Assembly: GCA_018433595.1 (NCBI GenBank)
Contig: JAHDQY010000001.1
Coordinates: 1-64,000 of the forward strand
Origin: Synergistales bacterium
GTDB lineage: Bacteria; Synergistota; Synergistia; Synergistales; Aminithiophilaceae
Direction of reading: 5' to 3'
DNA: 64,000 bases
Both the position numbers and the translations under genes were made by a program. The notes below the pieces were generated by a model that was given only the letters and a program-made list of their open reading frames with translations, was not told the origin of the DNA and did not search any database. Shown here one piece after another: positions 62,699 through 64,000 of this stretch (position 1 is the first letter of the stretch; each line of letters begins with the position of its first letter).

Positions 62699-64000
62699 TC
62701 ACCTCCTTTCGGCGCAGATCACTGTTTCATCGTCGTACTCCGCGTCTTCTTTCGGGGAAAGAAGGCCGAGGAGAACCGTTACCGCCAGAGCGAGGCCGTA
62801 GAAGGCCCAGGCCGCCGGAAATCCCGTCAGGCCCAGCATCCGCCCTCCGGTGAAGACCAAGGAGGCCGCGGCCAGTCCCAGCACGATGGGATAGAGAAGC
62901 GAGAAGAGAGCCCATTTCCAGCTGTGCGTTTCGACTTTCACCATGAGCAGCGTAGCGATGCAGGGCGGGTAGAAGGCCATGAAGAGCATCAGGGCCAGGG
63001 CGTGAAGGGGGGTGAATCCCGTCTCCTGCTCCCGCATGCGCGCACCGAGCGATCGGCTGTCGTCATCGCCCTGGGGGCGATAGATGACGCCCAGCGTGGC
63101 GACGCTGCTCTCCTTGGCCGCCAGCGAGCTGAGAAGGGCCACGTTGACTTTCCAGCTGAAACCCGCAAATCGCGTCACGGGTTCGAGGGCCTGTCCCATC
63201 CGGCCCAGGATGCTGCTGTCGAGCCGGGCCGAGCTGTAATCGTGGATCAGCGTGAGCCTGTCGCGCCGGAGCGTCTTATAGGCCCGGTCGAGAGTTTTGC
63301 CGTCGTCGCCGCGGAGCTGAATCAGGGAGAAGAGCTCCGGATCGGCGGCGAACTTCCGCTTCACGGCCGCGTCGCTCATGCCGGCCATACGGGCCTGACG
63401 GTAGCGCTCCTGGACGTCGAGATACTTCAGGAAGGTCTCTTCGTCGGCCAGCTGCGCCGCATAGGGGGTCGGCTCGATCGCCTTCAGGAAAGACGAGCGG
63501 ATCTCGTCGGCCCGAAGGGCGAAGGCCTCCATGGCGGGAGCAGGCAGCTTCGGGTAGTGGGTGAGGAAGAAAACGGCCACGGCCACGAGGGCGATGACGG
63601 TGAGAATCTTCCTGCAGAAGAGCCAGGTCCTTTCTACGGAGCGCTGGACGACGCCGAAGAGCGTCGGAACGTGGTAGGACGGCATCTCCATGACGAAGGG
63701 GGAGCTGGGATGCTTGCGGAGGATCGTCAGGGTCAGGACCTTGGCCACGGCCAGGGCCACAATGAGAGTGACGGTGGAGATGAACACCATCATCGCGCCC
63801 TGATGGGAGGCGAAAAAGACGCTCACCAGCAGCGTGTAGAGGGGGATCTTGGCCATGCAGTTCATCAGGGGGACGACGAGGATCGTCGCCAGCCGGGCCT
63901 TCTCGTCGGCGATGACGCGGGTGGCCATGACGCCGGGGACGGCGCACCCGCCGACGAAAACGCCGCCGAGAATGAGGGGGAGCGTCGATTGGCCGTGGAG
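62699..64000 (-). CDS. feoB: ferrous iron transporter FeoB, C-terminal membrane part (gene continues beyond the window)
   Basis: The reading frame runs off the right edge; 433 residues of the C-terminal half are present. The gate motifs GCAVPGVMATR and FSWKVNVALLSSLAAKESSVATLGVIY are typical of FeoB. FeoB imports Fe2+ through the inner membrane; the GTPase domain lies outside the window. An ATG at 63928 should not be taken as the start. Between the gates there is a soluble insert (about 63180-63560) rich in charged residues. Confidence 0.92.
   Translation of the reverse strand, partial: LHGQSTLPLILGGVFVGGCAVPGVMATRVIADEKARLATILVVPLMNCMAKIPLYTLLVSVFFASHQGAMMVFISTVTLIVALAVAKVLTLTILRKHPSSPFVMEMPSYHVPTLFGVVQRSVERTWLFCRKILTVIALVAVAVFFLTHYPKLPAPAMEAFALRADEIRSSFLKAIEPTPYAAQLADEETFLKYLDVQERYRQARMAGMSDAAVKRKFAADPELFSLIQLRGDDGKTLDRAYKTLRRDRLTLIHDYSSARLDSSILGRMGQALEPVTRFAGFSWKVNVALLSSLAAKESSVATLGVIYRPQGDDDSRSLGARMREQETGFTPLHALALMLFMAFYPPCIATLLMVKVETHSWKWALFSLLYPIVLGLAAASLVFTGGRMLGLTGFPAAWAFYGLALAVTVLLGLLSPKEDAEYDDETVICAERR

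Overview
The window is dense, GC-rich bacterial DNA. It suggests a strictly anaerobic, hydrogen- and formate-metabolising amino-acid fermenter with an outer membrane or periplasm. Synergistota would fit, but that is an inference from gene content and not a database result. Most genes are short-spaced or overlapping operon members, and GTG and TTG starts are common. No tRNA, rRNA, CRISPR array, phage or transposase was recognised.

Layout. (1) 0-11.5 kb: a soluble Rossmann-chemoreceptor fusion; hydE; a complete four-subunit [FeFe] hydrogenase (hndABCD type); hydG; a small unknown gene; and a sulfonate/nitrate/NMT1-type ABC importer. (2) 11.5-20 kb: a formate operon. A strong promoter with a perfect palindrome precedes a second NuoE-HndB-NuoF trio, a selenocysteine formate dehydrogenase (in-frame TGA at 15928 with a SECIS-like hairpin), a formate channel and mobA; a divergent fdhD follows. 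(3) 20-25.5 kb: an MFS transporter, a HAD phosphatase, and a sensory [FeFe] hydrogenase unit (small ferredoxin, HydS-like PAS protein, SpoIIE/PP2C phosphatase). (4) 25.5-29.4 kb: a YqjD/YqjE-like membrane trio, then an acetoacetate-decarboxylase-like/SDR/duplicated-membrane-protein cluster. (5) 29.4-40.2 kb: an HDOD, hybrid kinase and diguanylate cyclase signalling operon, glnS, an acyl-CoA-synthetase-like gene with a long leader, xth, a PduX-like GHMP kinase and an eight-blade propeller protein. (6) 40.2-46.3 kb: a ThDP decarboxylase, a HisC-like aminotransferase and an OpuC-type ABC importer in one operon, then scrambled remnants of an aldehyde:ferredoxin oxidoreductase. (7) 46.3-53.1 kb: GNAT and DJ-1 genes, and a complete amino-sugar PTS operon with a NagR-type repressor and operator. 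(8) 53.2-58.7 kb: an orphan corrinoid protein, a D-cysteine/RidA/symporter/YheO-regulator cluster with an AT-rich patch, and a Thi4-type thiazole synthase behind a TPP riboswitch. (9) 58.7-64 kb: a DtxR-type regulator, an HD-GYP protein, two DUF4198-like exported proteins, a small exported Cys protein and the C-terminal part of feoB, cut by the window edge.

How it fits together. The hydrogenase and the formate dehydrogenase each own a paralogous flavin/iron-sulfur trio, so both H2 and formate can exchange electrons with NAD(P)H and probably ferredoxin. hydE, hydG, mobA, fdhD and the formate channel supply cofactors and substrate traffic. The sensory hydrogenase and its phosphatase probably report H2 or redox state. 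Other regions feed carbon and nitrogen (amino sugars, D-cysteine, an unknown quaternary-amine-like solute) or manage iron and thiamine.
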